In this document: positions 4,480 through 5,011 of the stretch, in pieces
How the letters are laid out: the number at the start of each line of letters is the position of its first letter
Position numbering within the stretch: position 1 is the first letter of the stretch
Source: an uncultured Mucilaginibacter sp.
GTDB taxonomy: Bacteria > Bacteroidota > Bacteroidia > Sphingobacteriales > Sphingobacteriaceae
NCBI GenBank assembly: GCA_903885865.1
Contig: CAISKH010000181.1
Span: 1-5,011, forward strand
Direction: 5' to 3'
DNA: 5,011 nucleotides
Program-made: the position numbers and the translations under genes
Notes under the pieces: model-generated
Databases searched by the model: none
The model's input: the letters and a program-made list of their open reading frames with translations, nothing else
Told to the model about the DNA's origin: nothing

Positions 4480-5011
4480 CTGGATGTCCCCGTATGCGGC
4501 CAGTATCTTCCGTACCAGTTTATGCCTTACTACGTCTTCGCCGCTCAGGTAAACTATTTCAATTCCTTTAATATCTGTTAATATGCGCAGGGCGGTGTGC
4601 AGCCCCGATTGCTGCTTTTTGGGCAGATCTATCTGCGTAACATCACCCGTAACAATAAATTTTGCCGACGGGCCCATGCGCGTTAAAAACATTTTTAACT
4701 GCATATCGGTAGCATTTTGTGCCTCATCCAAAATCACAAAGCAGTTATCCAATGTGCGCCCGCGCATAAAGGCAAGCGGGGCAATTTCAATGGTACGGTT
4801 CTCCAGGTATACTTTTAGCTTTTCGGCAGGTATCATGTCGTCAAGCGCGTCGTATAAAGGGCGCAGGTACGGGTCTATCTTTTCTTTCAGGTCGCCGGGT
4901 AAAAAGCCGAGGTTCTCTCCTGCCTCAACCGCAGGGCGGGTTAATATAATACGTTTTATCTCTTTATTTTTTAACGCCCGCACCGCTAAAGCAACAGCGG
5001 TATAGGTTTTA
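4477..5011 (-). CDS. phoH: PhoH-family ATPase (PhoH/YbeZ-like), C-terminal part
   Basis: The frame is open from the window edge to TAA at 4477-4479, 177 residues. The first visible residues, KTYTAVALAV, are the end of the Walker A motif (the preceding GxxGTG is outside). LTRPAVEAGENLGFLPGD (residues 23-40) is a strong PhoH signature. The Walker B motif is FVILDEAQN (91-99), followed by the sensor segment TGDVTQIDLP (121-130), and RHKLVRKIL (162-170) near the end supplies a conserved basic helix. PhoH proteins are P-loop NTPases linked to RNA metabolism; the YbeZ type is associated with YbeY and rRNA maturation. The exact activity here is inferred. A GTG at 4981-4983 is an internal valine codon, not the start, because conserved Walker A sequence precedes it. 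The protein ends AAYGDIQ, and its stop codon lies inside the heptamer array. purC follows on the same strand. Confidence 0.93.
   Translation of the reverse strand, partial: KTYTAVALAVRALKNKEIKRIILTRPAVEAGENLGFLPGDLKEKIDPYLRPLYDALDDMIPAEKLKVYLENRTIEIAPLAFMRGRTLDNCFVILDEAQNATDMQLKMFLTRMGPSAKFIVTGDVTQIDLPKKQQSGLHTALRILTDIKGIEIVYLSGEDVVRHKLVRKILAAYGDIQ

Noticed and set aside
4981..4983. GTG as the start codon of phoH
   Set aside because: The frame continues upstream as KTYTAVALA, the end of a Walker A motif, so GTG encodes an internal valine and the gene runs off the window.
4583..5005. Plus-strand open frame of 140 codons opposite phoH
   Set aside because: It is antisense to strongly conserved PhoH motifs, has a composition with many Ser, Arg and Cys, and shows no recognisable domain; a shadow of the real gene.

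Overview
The window looks like a chromosomal segment of a Bacteroidota bacterium, most likely Sphingobacteriaceae (Mucilaginibacter/Pedobacter-like). The reasons are the moderate G+C, the absence of Shine-Dalgarno sequences, a Bacteroidota-type promoter (TTTG, 19-nt spacer, TAnnTTTG), the long eukaryote-like form of PurC lying next to a PhoH ATPase, and the style of the repetitive sensor-protein N-terminus. The genus is inferred from sequence character, not from a search. All genes are on the minus strand, so transcription runs from high to low coordinates.

Right to left: the C-terminal part of a PhoH-family ATPase (4477-5011, cut at the window edge inside its Walker A motif) is followed by purC (3451-4395), a lone STAS-domain protein (3022-3399) and ribonuclease Z (2089-3000). 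These four lie close together and probably form one housekeeping cluster covering RNA metabolism and purine synthesis. The 81-bp spacer between phoH and purC is almost entirely an inverted array of 7-bp repeats that also supplies the phoH stop codon.

Next is a two-gene operon with its own promoter: a MarR-family regulator (1485-1979) whose stop codon overlaps the start of a membrane-anchored SRPBCC/START-like protein (994-1488). Its promoter carries a perfect 8-bp inverted repeat, an attractive autoregulatory operator. The predicted transcription start lies almost at the MarR start codon, so the mRNA may be leaderless.

A 377-bp non-coding stretch (617-993) holds inverted repeats and an AT-rich segment. 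The left end (1-616) is the N-terminal part of a protein made of near-perfect 21-residue repeats (63 bp each). A four-unit, 252-bp block is itself duplicated, and the two copies differ almost only by synonymous changes. The rest of this gene lies outside the window. Related repeats are known to me from the N-termini of PAS/histidine-kinase proteins, but the kinase part cannot be seen here.

No mobile-element gene, CRISPR array, tRNA or rRNA was found. The signals best worth following are the hierarchical repeat protein, the marR promoter/operator and the heptamer array between phoH and purC.
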